Origin: Phoronis australis
Taxonomy: Eukaryota > Phoronida > Phoronidae
Direction: 5' to 3'
Length of the DNA: 64,000 nt
Assembly (NCBI GenBank): GCA_002633005.1
Contig: NMRA01000582.1
Location: 38,610-102,609 of the forward strand
Below are positions 47,801-52,822 of the stretch, in pieces. Position 1 is the first letter of the stretch. Every line of letters begins with the position of its first letter. A model generated the notes under the pieces. That model was not told where the DNA came from. It saw nothing but the letters and a program-made list of their open reading frames with translations, and made no database searches. The position numbers and the translations under genes were made by a program.

Positions 47801-50800
47801 ACATGAAGCTGGCAAGTTACTTCACGTTCATACAGACTACCAAATTAAATGCCACTTTGTGGACAAACATCAGGTATTGATTCTTCAAAGAAAAACATGT
47901 TCCTTGCAACACACTTGTATTATTCACAGTTTACTTGATAACATTTCTGGTACAAATAGAAACATACGACCGTGTCGAGTAAAACAATGCCAAAACATTC
48001 AAATGCTGTGTAAGACCAGGGGTTTGTTTCATGAAAGTGAATGAAGACTAAAGACAGAAATGTGCTGTTTGGCTTCCACTTCAAAGTGGTTGAAAAAGGT
48101 TTAATTTTATTAAGTAAATTATCAACACATCACACTCTAGAAATAATTTACAGAAATTATCTCAGTAACTAACAGTTTTATATGTGGAAGCAGTTTTACA
48201 AAGTATGGTTCTTTGCTTCGGCAAGTACCACATTTATAAACAAAAATTAAAGTGCAAATATCCCTGCTTTGCAATGTTTAAAAGGGAAGTTGTGTTGTAC
48301 ATTTCCACTGAACGGTATGGCAACGTCTTGATCTTGTTTGCTTATTCTGAATGAATCATAGCCTCTACTTGTTTTTTTTTTCTCCAATGTCAAATTACCT
48401 TTGTACATATCAGCACTGTAAGTTAACGCCTTTAACTGTTTCTTTATCAAAACAAAAAAGTTCTTGCATCGTGTAATGGTGTGATCTGTACCATATATTG
48501 AATAAAAAAAAATTTTAAAAGTTTTATGTGTTGTGTAATCTCATAGAGTTTGAACTTTTGCACAAGTGAGATGATTTTTCAGAAATAGTTGTGCGGAACC
48601 TAAGATCCAATTTCTCACTTTTAAGTCCCTGTGTGAAACAGAACCCAGCTTATTTTCTGCTAAATAGTTCAAAAGATTTTGCCACAATAACTTTGTTCTC
48701 ACCACAAGTCCACCATTGTCAACAGACCGTGAACACTAATTGATATTGTATAAAGCATTTACTTATGATAGTTTTGTTAGTAGCTTGTGATCATAGTAGT
48801 AATAAAGTGCACATCACACACGACGCTTTAGTCAAGATCATACTGTGTGGCTTAGTATTGAGCCATCACGATCATACTGTGTGGCTTAGTATTGAGCCAT
48901 CATGATCATACTGTATGGCTTAGTATTGAGCCATCACGATCATACTGTATGGCTTAGTATTGAGCCATCACGATCATACTGTATGGCTTAGTATTGAGCC
49001 ATCACGATCATACTGTATGGCTTAGTATTGAGCCATCACGATCATACTGTATGGCTTAGTATTGAGCCATCACGATCTTACTGCATGGCTTAGTATTGAG
49101 CCATCACGATCATACTGTATGGCTTAGTATTGAGCCATCACGATCATACTGCATGGTGTATTGAGCCATCACCGCCAGGGATTAATGCCATCAATTTTTA
49201 CTTGAAACTGGACTCAAGTTACCAATTGCGTGTCAAACCTCAAGACACAAGCCAAGCGTCATGGTCTTAAGCATTAAAAATTTGTATCACTTATTTCAGT
49301 CATTTTTAGCCAGTCATATTTGTTGTATTTGAGTCAAATATATCTCGGATGTTTTGAATATATGGTGAGTTCAGTTTAATGTCGCTGACTTTACACCGTG
49401 CTCTATAGACTGCATCCAGTCCATTGCTTGCTTCAGCGCCTGGATTCACGTACACAAAGATCTAATAGGCACTGGCAATATTCCCTTAACCTAATTAGCG
49501 ACATTCCCGTGACCTAATTAGCGATATTCCGTAGACTTAATTAGTGATATTCCCTTGAGCTAAATACTTCTGCTACTCAGCGTTTCATTTGTTTTAGTTA
49601 ATTATCATTAGTTTAGTTTTTCTAGTGTGCTAGTATGGTGCGATAGCTTTCAATACTTCTTTACAATTGTTTAACAGTGACTTTGCGCCTCAATGTGAAG
49701 TGAATGTTGTGCTTCTTGTTGTCTTATTACTTCCATGTTGTGAAGGGTCATCACAGCTGCTGAGATGTGAACAATGACCATAGTTGCATTGTAAGCCTCT
49801 GCAGACTCCTAAAAGGTGGCGCTTTTGTCATGCATTCTGATGATACCCACTTTTTTGTATGCATCATGTTGATGTTATGTCATGTGTATGCTTTCAGGAG
49901 TTCTTCCACCAGCAGTCTTTCCAGTGTGTCCAACAGCACACCCAGGAGGTAAGTCTAGGCGCGGGAGTACCTCCACTGACTGCGTTAACGGGAGGTGCTG
50001 CCAGGAAGAATCACTTTTTGCTAGTGCAGGGGTTTATTGTGGCCAAAACAACCATGATAGGATGCATGTTGTCCCTAATCGCTATGGGAGGGTCGCATGA
50101 CAGTGACAGCCAAAGGGATTCCGATGGCTTGGAAACACTAAGTATTGCCAAATGGTAGGAATGTGGAAGAAAAGACTTACCATTGAGTACTTCTTTCAAA
50201 TCTTCAGCTGTATAACTTATTTAAAAGCTAGGTCAAACAACCCATAGGGTCCTAGGTCTGCGACAGGTGTTAGAAATTGGCGTATGTACTTCACATCGAC
50301 TCCACAACACTTGAAGCCCTTTATAAGAATAAGTTCTAAACTGTTCGACTATTTCTAGAAGTGGTTTGCTGATGTCTTGTAATTTTTTGTTGAATTTTTA
50401 TACTCTGTTTTTTAATTATGACGACCTTTACTGCCAGGAATAATCCATTGTACTTTTTGCGTTCTGTTACAGGAAGGTTATGACATTATATGCATGTGAA
50501 GCTGAAAATGACTCGGAACTGTCGTTTGAGCCGAATGAAATCGTACACAATGGTAAGTAATTTGACCTTTTGACGATTTTGGTTTGGGCAAAGTAAGTAG
50601 TAGAAATCCCAGCACAATTGTTAAGAGTCCATTTTGATTAAGTTCTATTCATCATATCACCACAAACAGGGTCACAAATAACAAAATCAACTCAACCAAA
50701 ACTCACCTGTGAAGCAGCCAGGCAAAGCTATCCCAAAAGGGTGAGCTCAATGGACCCCACTTTGCCATTCAGTGAAGCCCTAGCATTCAGATCAACAATG

Positions 50801-52731
50801 TCAAGTCTCTCCTTAAAGGCGAAGGCAACATTTTTTAATGTCATTTTTAGCAAAAATAAGGTGCGTTGATTATCCCAGACATATTTTTCACTTATTTACT
50901 GCTTTTCTTAATTTAATGAATTACTTGTCCTCTACTCCGGAAGTGACATTTTGGGAGTTAGGAATTTCGCTCCAACTTCTTTTCATATAGTCTGACTGTG
51001 AGAGCAGTCGAGTCAGTCATTGTTCAGTTCCCGGAATTGCACGCAATGGGGTACGTTCGGAGGCACGGGTGACAGCAGATGAAGTGCCTCCAGTCAGTGT
51101 ATATAGTGGCCACAGCTCGCGAGGCTTCTCGCTTCAAAAATGCACTTCCCCGGGGTTGGCGACGGGGCATTGCCGGGAATCGACGACGGTATGGTACCCT
51201 TCTTCAGGCTTTGTTTCGCATAGACCTTCATCAATTCAGCGTACATATCTCTGTCGTAATCTGACCGCAGGAAATGCTTGCCACACACTCGGTAACCTTC
51301 CACTGCTTCGTACGTTGCATGGACGGGTAGCGCTGCGTTTTTCACGAACAAGCTAGCCAAGTATGGCGAAGTGTGTCATCCTTCAGAAAGCGATGCAAGG
51401 TACCCAAAGCGCGTGTGAAACGATAATGAGTACATCCCAGCACGCAGCAACAGCTTGGCATGTTGACTGACTTGTAAACAAAAGCAAACAAGCACCGAAC
51501 TTATCACAACCGAGGTAGAACAATGACTGACTCAACAGCTCTCACAGTCAGACTATAATGAAAAGAAATTGGCGCTAAACTCTTGCCTCCCAAAACGTCA
51601 CTTCCGGAGTAGAGGACAAGAAATAAATCAAATTACGAAAAGCTGTAATTAAGTGAAACATGCGTCTGGGATAATCAACGAACCTTATTTTTGTTAAAAG
51701 TGACATGAAAAAAGGTTACCTTCGCCTTTAATAGCCAATCTGAATCCATTTACATCGTTGTGAAGAATTGTATTATTAACATAACCTTTTACATGGCCTG
51801 TTACCATGGGATGACTACAGAGGGCACTGCTGTCACTGATGTATGTATGGAAATACAGAATGTTAACAATTGTGCTGGGTAATGTAACCTATTTGAACCA
51901 TATTTTCATGGTGTTGAAGTACATTCAAACAAAACCAGGTTTTTAAGAAGTGCGCATCAATTAATGGTAGTTAATCACGTGTGTTGTTTAGCCTTATTAG
52001 AAACTTGGCCTATTAAACAGTACTATGTACTTCCTCAATAGATTTGTACAATTCCTTCTGTCGTCAAGAGGTCCATTTATCAGAGAATTTGATATAAGCT
52101 CTTAGTGTGTGTAGTAATCGTATCTGAACAGCAGTCCACAAGCACCTAGACTATCTTTGGCACCTGTGTGGACTGTGTACTAACAGTGTACGGACATTGG
52201 TCTCACTCAGTCTATCCATACTGTGTGAACTACTGTGCAAATGATGCATTTGGCTATGTGTAGTGATGCATTAGATTTGGCCAAGTATAGTTGACTGTTT
52301 GGTGAAGTGTTAATGGTATGTCTCATGTTTGAAGGTACCACCATGAACAACACAACCACAGACATAAGCCCTGTGAATATGTCCTCATTGATAGGTGAAA
52401 CTGTGTGCTTTATATGCATGATACAATAAGCTAGTCTCCTTTGTGTATCACAAACTAACAGCAAAAGCATACTACTGGACAGTGACCTTATGAACCCATT
52501 GTCAAGCAGTGATTACTTGCAGTTGTTGATGGTGTTTCGAGTCAAAGTTCATTCGCGCAGATGGCAGTCTCTTGTGACATCAGGTGCGACGTGACTTGGC
52601 TGTGCAACGTCTTGTGTAATATCCTTGTTCCCATTGCAGTTCGTCCGTCTAAAGAACCTGGATGGCTTGAAGGTACTTACAAGGGGCGCCAGGGACTGAT
52701 ACCTGAGAACTACGTCAAGTATATAGACTAG
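2701..52731 (+). CDS. Graf: GRAF-family RhoGAP (BAR-PH-RhoGAP-SH3), 5'-partial, 22 exon positions
   Basis: Multi-exon gene for a membrane-binding GTPase-activating protein of the GRAF family (vertebrate ARHGAP26/10/42). Family members use the BAR-PH unit on curved membrane and switch off Rho/Cdc42 through the GAP domain; the SH3 domain recruits partners such as FAK and dynamin (family knowledge). In the 800-residue part seen here: BAR about 1-128, PH about 138-240 (GYLFLQEKK start, [10 protein letters not shown] end), RhoGAP about 258-440 with arginine finger R286 in GLYRVVG, Ser/Thr/Pro-rich linker about 441-743, and SH3 744-800 ending ENYVKYID and a stop. The SH3 domain separates it from oligophrenin-1, which has the same first three domains but no SH3. 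All junction phases agree and the summed exons (one of the two 75-nt exons, one of the two 51-nt exons) give 2403 nt. The start codon and roughly the first 70-80 residues lie upstream of the window. Confidence 0.95.
3703..3801 (+). CDS. Graf: Graf exon b: BAR domain helix
   Basis: 99 nt, phase 0 to 0, acceptor gctcag, donor gtaagt. Starts [20 protein letters not shown] and ends [14 protein letters not shown]. The EVQE-KKFxxVE block is a strong signature of the GRAF/OPHN1 BAR domain. Confidence 0.95.
4122..4303 (+). repeat. 60-bp degenerate triplication
   Basis: Three units with CTGGCTGAACC(T/C)AATA, a C-GTTTC-GATACGTGGC block, and CATCAAG-TTTC-AAGATCATT. They lie just before the 39-bp minisatellite. 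Confidence 0.85.
4434..4823 (+). repeat. 39-bp minisatellite, about 10 copies
   Basis: Unit starts GTGAACTACTCCATGTAGGG and ends TTCATGTTATGAAT. Because 39 is a multiple of three, long open frames appear on both strands; these are not genes. Units alternate GAACTACT and GAAGTACT, hinting at a two-unit higher-order repeat. Confidence 0.95.
5451..5855 (+). mobile_element. TIR element with AGTCTCACC ends
   Basis: AGTCTCACC at the left and GGTGAGACT at the right bound about 400 bp containing TTGTCACTAGGTGTGAACG and CTCCACTTTATCGAGG-type blocks related to the 26.6-kb element. Non-coding. Confidence 0.5.
7405..7494 (+). repeat. 43-bp tandem duplication
   Basis: Two perfect copies of a unit starting AAAGCTAATAAATGATATTT and ending ACCACAGTAT. 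Confidence 0.95.
12132..12174 (+). CDS. Graf: Graf exon c: short BAR exon (43 nt)
   Basis: 43 nt, phase 0 to 1, acceptor ttaccgtttcag, donor gtaagt. Encodes [14 protein letters not shown] plus the first base of a glycine codon. The F-YHQG pattern is the GRAF block that follows EVQE-KKF in the BAR domain. It is too short for simple ORF calling and was found by looking for the missing block between exons b and d; both flanking phases fit. Confidence 0.92.
14109..14602 (+). mobile_element. MITE family 1 copy
   Basis: Same internal blocks as the 24733 copy, including CATGAGGGGCTATCAAA, GAGATCTCACGTTGGACA and ACATGGCCATGTGACCCAAT. Ends with ACATAACCTTA, the family's right terminus. About 490 bp and non-coding. 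Confidence 0.75.
15640..15825 (+). repeat. 46-bp tandem repeat, 4 copies, each with AGGTCAcacTGACCT
   Basis: Four near-identical 46-bp units (ATCTAATATAGGCCGTTCTC ... TGACCT). Each contains the perfect inverted repeat AGGTCA-CAC-TGACCT at 15672, 15718, 15764 and 15810. Confidence 0.95.
15672..15824. promoter_or_regulatory. Four perfect IR3 nuclear-receptor palindromes (ERE-like)
   Basis: AGGTCAnnnTGACCT is the consensus estrogen-response element, bound by steroid-type nuclear receptors as dimers (established). Four copies at 46-bp spacing lie in the 8.9-kb intron. Each is preceded by AGGTGTATC, giving an imperfect DR3 with the first half-site. Whether they act as an enhancer is inference. 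Confidence 0.45.
16275..16302 (+). repeat. TATG/TA microsatellite
   Basis: ATGTATGTATGTATGTATAT and TATATATT; a shorter version lies at about 18080-18100 in the second copy of the duplicated segment. Confidence 0.9.
16310..16620 (-). mobile_element. MITE family 1, inverted partial copy
   Basis: Reverse complement begins AAGGTTATGCTAGGACCCAC and follows the family order (TTAACTTCAGAACACC, TCTCAGAAATGGCCGACTGG). It is repeated at about 18112-18420 because it lies in the 1.8-kb duplicated segment. Confidence 0.7.
17749..17749. other. Single-base assembly gap (N)
   Basis: One N exactly at the junction of the two copies of the 1.8-kb repeat, so a contig join and not a sequencing ambiguity. Confidence 0.9.
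17750..19548 (+). repeat. 1.8-kb duplicated segment, copy 2
   Basis: Starts just after the N with TTGTGCACTTCGTTCATTCT, the counterpart of 15946 onwards, and differs by scattered substitutions and small indels, mostly in its first half. Confidence 0.93.
19550..19682 (+). repeat. 35-bp minisatellite with two-unit periodicity, 4 copies
   Basis: Units alternate GGAGGAGAGTGCATGAAACG and GAAGGAGAGxGCATGAA, each followed by TGTGTGTTTT-like sequence, which gives a 70-bp higher-order period. The open frame on the other strand comes from this repeat. Confidence 0.85.
21060..21121 (+). CDS. Graf: Graf exon d: BAR domain
   Basis: 62 nt, phase 1 to 0, acceptor cttctgcag, donor gtaagt. Completes the Gly codon and reads [20 protein letters not shown], equivalent to the GYELAKDF...QLxxSIQ stretch of vertebrate GRAF. 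The other two frames are closed, which fixes the phase with exon c. Confidence 0.93.
21122..24095. other. Graf intron d-e1
   Basis: Non-coding. Holds an ATA/ATT simple repeat near 22546-22590 and a small fold-back element at 23793-23892. Nothing else stands out. Confidence 0.5.
23793..23892. mobile_element. Small fold-back element
   Basis: Perfect 14-bp arms CCAAACTTTACTCG and CGAGTAAAGTTTGG about 70 bp apart, with further matching inside (AAAATTGAC / GTCAATTTT). It could form a long imperfect hairpin of about 100 nt. Confidence 0.65.
24096..24170 (+). CDS. Graf: Graf exon e1: alternative BAR exon, divergent version
   Basis: 75 nt, phase 0 to 0, acceptor cttttgcag, donor gtatag. Starts [20 protein letters not shown] and ends SVRCQ. 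It aligns without gaps to exon e2 (14 of 25 residues identical) and to the TRNxFxxTRxExExLM block of vertebrate GRAFs. Two exons of equal length and phase for one protein segment point to mutually exclusive use. This version has lost the usual TR at its start and the TRxE core, so it is probably the derived one. Confidence 0.82.
24733..25204 (+). mobile_element. MITE family 1, best-preserved copy
   Basis: About 470 bp with inverted ends GGTTATGTAGGACC and GGTCCTACATAACC, a perfect 14-bp TIR. Carries the CATGTGACCCAATTAATAAC block shared by the other copies. No open frame, so it depends on a transposase elsewhere. Confidence 0.85.
25381..25428 (+). repeat. 12-bp tandem repeat
   Basis: Four copies of TTATAGTCCACC (last one ending CACG). 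It makes a PPYSPPYS-like string in one frame, not linked to any exon. Confidence 0.9.
26583..26979 (+). mobile_element. MITE with ~30-bp imperfect TIR
   Basis: Left end CACACAGCTTACCTTAGAAT then AACTTGC; right end as reverse complement CACACAGACTTACTCTAGAA then TAACTTC. About 395 bp, non-coding; the overlapping open frames in it on both strands are chance. Confidence 0.7.
28928..29002 (+). CDS. Graf: Graf exon e2: alternative BAR exon, canonical version
   Basis: 75 nt, phase 0 to 0, acceptor attttgcag, donor gtaatg. Starts [20 protein letters not shown] and ends EVRGT, closer to the conserved GRAF sequence than e1. A second possible donor (gtgcgt at 28991) would remove the last four codons in frame. 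It lies 4.8 kb downstream of e1 with nothing coding in between. Confidence 0.88.
30015..30081 (+). CDS. Graf: Graf exon f: BAR-PH linker and PH strand 1
   Basis: 67 nt, phase 0 to 1, acceptor cttcag, donor gtaagt. Reads [20 protein letters not shown] then EK; the EGYLFLQEK motif is the first strand of the PH domain in GRAF proteins. The reading frame stays open upstream of the acceptor into the intron, but that part is not conserved and is probably not coding. Confidence 0.93.
30857..30995 (+). CDS. Graf: Graf exon g: PH domain core
   Basis: 139 nt, phase 1 to 2, acceptor ttgtcag, donor gtaggt. Encodes [20 protein letters not shown] and ends STLSSCVR. The WSKYYCxY motif matches the W-KYYC strand of GRAF/OPHN1 PH domains. 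Confidence 0.94.
31513..31648 (+). CDS. Graf: Graf exon h: PH domain end
   Basis: 136 nt, phase 2 to 0, acceptor tctttctttcag, donor gtaagg. Reads [20 protein letters not shown], then [20 protein letters not shown]. RRLWxxAMDGKEP is the C-terminal PH helix with its invariant tryptophan and is nearly identical in vertebrate GRAFs. Confidence 0.96.
31740..32310. repeat. Dispersed repeat units with CTAGTGGCC/CTCF-like cores
   Basis: Two related units contain GATTCAACATATTCTGCGCCA then CCTGGTGGCCATTTTTATCA, and GGTTCAACATATTCTGCACC then ATCTAGTGGCCATTTTTATG. The same family, reverse-complemented, fills 60838-61740. Confidence 0.75.
31921..31934 (-). promoter_or_regulatory. CTCF-like motif, opposite orientation
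   Basis: Reverse complement CCACCAGGTGGCGC fits the CTCF core consensus at every position; within a repeat in the Graf intron after exon h. Confidence 0.4.
32440..32529 (+). repeat. ~44-bp tandem duplication
   Basis: Two copies of TAAGTCATTCTGATGCTTAT followed by CAT(G/A)TCTCTTATGGTGATTTTT. Confidence 0.9.
32764..32806 (+). CDS. Graf: Graf exon i: PH-GAP linker
   Basis: 43 nt, phase 0 to 1, acceptor tttctccacag, donor gtattg. Encodes [15 protein letters not shown], a polar linker between the PH and RhoGAP domains. Family similarity is low, as expected for a linker; the call rests on splice sites and on phase agreement with both neighbours. Confidence 0.85.
33435..33572 (+). CDS. Graf: Graf exon j: RhoGAP domain with arginine finger
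   Basis: 138 nt, phase 1 to 1, acceptor gttgatctag, donor gtatgt. Contains [20 protein letters not shown]. The arginine of GLYR is the catalytic finger that RhoGAPs insert into the GTPase site, so the domain is predicted to be active. Confidence 0.96.
33774..33861 (+). CDS. Graf: Graf exon k: RhoGAP domain
   Basis: 88 nt, phase 1 to 2, acceptor atgttgtag, donor gtacag. Encodes [20 protein letters not shown]. The [14 protein letters not shown] helix is a hallmark of GRAF RhoGAP domains, and its KT-SALK lysine is the one that normally contacts the GTPase. Confidence 0.95.
34000..34358 (+). mobile_element. MITE family 2 copy (TTTTGCCC ends)
   Basis: Left ATATTTTGCCCTTGTTAAGC, right end as reverse complement GCATTTCGCCCTGTTCAGCT. 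Shares internal blocks (TAGGCGATGCG/AACGCGTACATGCGCCA type, GAACAGAATCCT) with the copy at 37485. Non-coding. Confidence 0.65.
34643..34701 (+). CDS. Graf: Graf exon l: RhoGAP domain
   Basis: 59 nt, phase 2 to 1, acceptor cttgccacag, donor gtgagt. Encodes [25 protein letters not shown] is the conserved RhoGAP segment after the KTY-R helix. Confidence 0.95.
35345..35450 (+). CDS. Graf: Graf exon m: RhoGAP domain
   Basis: 106 nt, phase 1 to 2, acceptor ttgactgccgtag, donor gtaagt. Encodes [20 protein letters not shown] and onward to LVKHLHN, equivalent to the IHSLVxxLPExNxxML block of the family. Confidence 0.95.
35954..36113 (+). CDS. Graf: Graf exon n: RhoGAP domain end
   Basis: 160 nt, phase 2 to 0, acceptor gtctgttccag, donor gtaacg. 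Contains [20 protein letters not shown] and [18 protein letters not shown]. The NLMT-xNxGxxFGPTLL motif includes the conserved asparagine that supports catalysis. Confidence 0.97.
36203..36590 (+). mobile_element. MITE family 1, 3'-truncated copy
   Basis: Starts TTTTGTAGGACCCTATAAAA and runs through CACGTGACCCAATTTATAAC before losing similarity just upstream of Graf exon o. It lies in the short intron between the last GAP exon and the linker. Confidence 0.75.
36699..37041 (+). CDS. Graf: Graf exon o: Ser/Thr/Pro-rich linker
   Basis: 343 nt, phase 0 to 1, acceptor ctactcgcag, donor gtgagt. Begins [20 protein letters not shown] and continues into a low-complexity stretch rich in Ser, Thr, Asn and Pro ([20 protein letters not shown]), then [20 protein letters not shown]. 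It is the largest coding exon and starts the disordered region between GAP and SH3. The SP/TP dipeptides are possible proline-directed phosphorylation sites (inference). Confidence 0.93.
37485..37786 (+). mobile_element. MITE family 2 copy, TTAA-flanked
   Basis: Ends AAAGCTGTATTTTGCCCCTG and, as reverse complement, AGCAGCATTTTGCCCTGTTT; both sides abut TTAA (37481-37484 and 37787-37790). About 300 bp and non-coding. The TTAA flank suggests a piggyBac- or Kolobok-type transposase moved it. Confidence 0.7.
38219..38345 (+). repeat. 18-bp GC-rich minisatellite
   Basis: About five to six units of GCTTATACCCGGGGGTGG, decaying to GCTTATGCCTGGGGGTTG and GCTTAGCCAGGGATGG. GGGATGGGCTT also occurs at position 19, so the motif may be part of a dispersed family. 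Confidence 0.9.
38487..38513 (+). CDS. Graf: Graf exon p: 27-nt microexon
   Basis: 27 nt, phase 1 to 1, acceptor ccctctctgtag, donor gtaagt. Inserts nine residues (YSPRYSYT with a flanking Gly) in the linker. Being symmetric, it can be skipped without a frameshift. Splice signals are strong and the phase fits both sides, but there is no conserved motif to confirm it. Confidence 0.72.
39988..40493. mobile_element. 506-bp CpG-rich TIR element, CAGGG...CCCTG, 6-bp TSD
   Basis: Perfect 13-bp TIR CAGGGCTTGGAAT / ATTCCAAGCCCTG flanked directly by TACCAA on both sides (39982-39987 and 40494-40499). The inside is far richer in CpG than its surroundings, with several CCGCGG sites. No transposase. CAGGG termini recall hAT-type elements, but those make 8-bp duplications, so the superfamily is open. 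Confidence 0.85.
41023..41184 (+). CDS. Graf: Graf exon q: Ser-rich linker
   Basis: 162 nt, phase 1 to 1, acceptor tatttgccag, donor gtaatg. Reads [20 protein letters not shown], then [20 protein letters not shown], ending QKNVI. Disordered, polar and basic, with STP and RRTP motifs. Confidence 0.9.
42072..42228 (+). CDS. Graf: Graf exon r: Tyr-containing linker
   Basis: 157 nt, phase 1 to 2, acceptor tttttgttctag, donor gtacgt. Reads [20 protein letters not shown], then [20 protein letters not shown] and QNIGPGYL. The two VYQN/MYQN repeats are of the kind recognised by SH2 domains when phosphorylated (pY-x-N is a Grb2-type motif), which is an inference. Reading through the donor gives only YVY and a stop, so intron retention would give a form without SH3. 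Confidence 0.88.
42932..43042 (+). repeat. 55-bp tandem duplication
   Basis: Two perfect copies starting CTGCTTAGCTGTAACACTAA and ending AACAAATAGGTGAA, in the Graf intron after exon r. Confidence 0.93.
43647..43817 (+). CDS. Graf: Graf exon s: proline/lysine-rich linker
   Basis: 171 nt, phase 2 to 2, acceptor gccgttttag, donor gtaaga. Encodes [20 protein letters not shown], then [20 protein letters not shown] and [16 protein letters not shown]. The KPTVPLKPK stretch resembles SH3-binding proline motifs. Confidence 0.9.
44868..45520 (+). mobile_element. MITE-like element with GTTTCAT ends
   Basis: Left end GGGGTTTGTTTCATGAAAGT, right end as reverse complement GGGGTCCGTTTCATTTAGTG. About 650 bp, non-coding, inside the duplicated segment, so a second copy lies at about 48019-48645. 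Confidence 0.5.
45707..45769 (+). repeat. 34-bp VNTR, about 2 units (copy 1)
   Basis: ATCATACTGCATGGCTTAGT followed by ACTGAGCCATCACG and a shorter second unit. Counterpart of the long array in copy 2. Confidence 0.85.
46076..46175 (+). repeat. ~23-bp repeat with CTAATTAGCGA
   Basis: Four to five units of TTGACCTAATTAGCGATATTCCC type; the copy-2 counterpart (49480-49560) has about one unit fewer. Each contains a TAATTA homeodomain-like core. Confidence 0.8.
46517..46567 (+). CDS. Graf: Graf exon t, first copy: Ser-rich exon before SH3
   Basis: 51 nt, phase 2 to 2, acceptor tatgctttcag, donor gtaagt. Encodes [16 protein letters not shown] with split residues at each end. An identical exon lies at 49898-49948. 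This copy sits in the segment that ends at the N gap, so it may be an allelic duplicate and not a second exon. Confidence 0.85.
47069..47680. other. Assembly gap, 612 Ns
   Basis: Run of N separating the two copies of the 2.5-2.8 kb segment. Open frames across it have no meaning. Confidence 1.
48835..49172 (+). repeat. 34-bp VNTR, about 10 units (copy 2)
   Basis: Unit ATCATACTGTATGGCTTAGT then ATTGAGCCATCACG. Very homogeneous, with C/T changes at one or two sites. Confidence 0.95.
49898..49948 (+). CDS. Graf: Graf exon t, second copy
   Basis: 51 nt, identical in coding sequence to 46517-46567, with the same splice sites. It is contiguous with the SH3 exons, so it is certainly linked to them. 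Because the exon is symmetric (phase 2-2), including both copies would stay in frame and add 17 residues. The surrounding duplication is more likely an assembly artefact. Confidence 0.87.
50473..50552 (+). CDS. Graf: Graf exon u: SH3 domain, first half
   Basis: 80 nt, phase 2 to 1, acceptor gttctgttacag, donor gtaagt. Encodes [20 protein letters not shown] and NEIVHN. The ALYxC-AE-DSELSF pattern with the acidic RT loop is almost identical to the SH3 of vertebrate GRAFs. Confidence 0.96.
50817..51727. mobile_element. 911-bp TTAA-flanked element with ~210-bp TIRs and THAP remnant
   Basis: Inverted ends AGGCGAAGG...CCTTCGCCT lie inside TTAA on each side (50813-50816, 51728-51731). The arms (about 50817-51029 and 51524-51727) match imperfectly over some 205-213 bp, sharing for example GTCCTCTACTCCGGAAGTGA. 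The centre encodes a broken THAP domain on the minus strand. TTAA target sites plus a THAP domain fit the Kolobok superfamily best (family knowledge, inference). It is inserted between the two SH3 exons of Graf. Confidence 0.88.
51094..51461 (-). pseudogene. THAP zinc-finger domain remnant of a DNA transposon
   Basis: A minus-strand frame starts with ATG at 51461 and reads [15 protein letters not shown], then [17 protein letters not shown], and hits a TGA. The other half continues one frame over from about 51360: [17 protein letters not shown] and [13 protein letters not shown]. Together these show the THAP order MPxxC-x-C, LHRF-KD-LRxxWL, VCxKHF and an LKxxxIPSI box in place of AVPTIF, with one frameshift in between. 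THAP domains bind DNA and are often found in P-type and Kolobok transposases. No catalytic domain follows. Confidence 0.82.
52640..52731 (+). CDS. Graf: Graf exon v: SH3 end and stop
   Basis: 92 nt, enters in phase 1 after cccattgcag. Encodes [20 protein letters not shown], then [10 protein letters not shown] and a TAG stop at 52729-52731. GWLEG and GLIPENYV carry the conserved Trp, Pro and Tyr of the SH3 ligand groove. As in the vertebrate family, the protein ends right after the SH3 domain. Confidence 0.97.
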
Positions 52732-52822
52732 CTGTTCACACTAGTCCATCAAGTGCTGATTTTACATGTCACTAATGAAGTAACAACTGTACATGGATTT
52801 ATTATTTGCTCGGGCTTGGGTA

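Larger units (their letters stand above)
47681..50449 (+). repeat. 2.8-kb duplicated segment, copy 2 (with exon t)
   Basis: Begins at the first base after the gap with the same GTAATTTTGCTCTGGAGATG as copy 1 and continues past AATAATCCATT into the SH3 exon. Longer than copy 1 mainly through the 34-bp repeat at 48835-49172. Confidence 0.95.

Noticed and set aside
2701-52731. Oligophrenin-1 as the identity of the main gene
   Set aside because: BAR, PH and GAP are shared with OPHN1, but this gene has a complete C-terminal SH3 domain, which OPHN1 lacks and GRAF proteins have.
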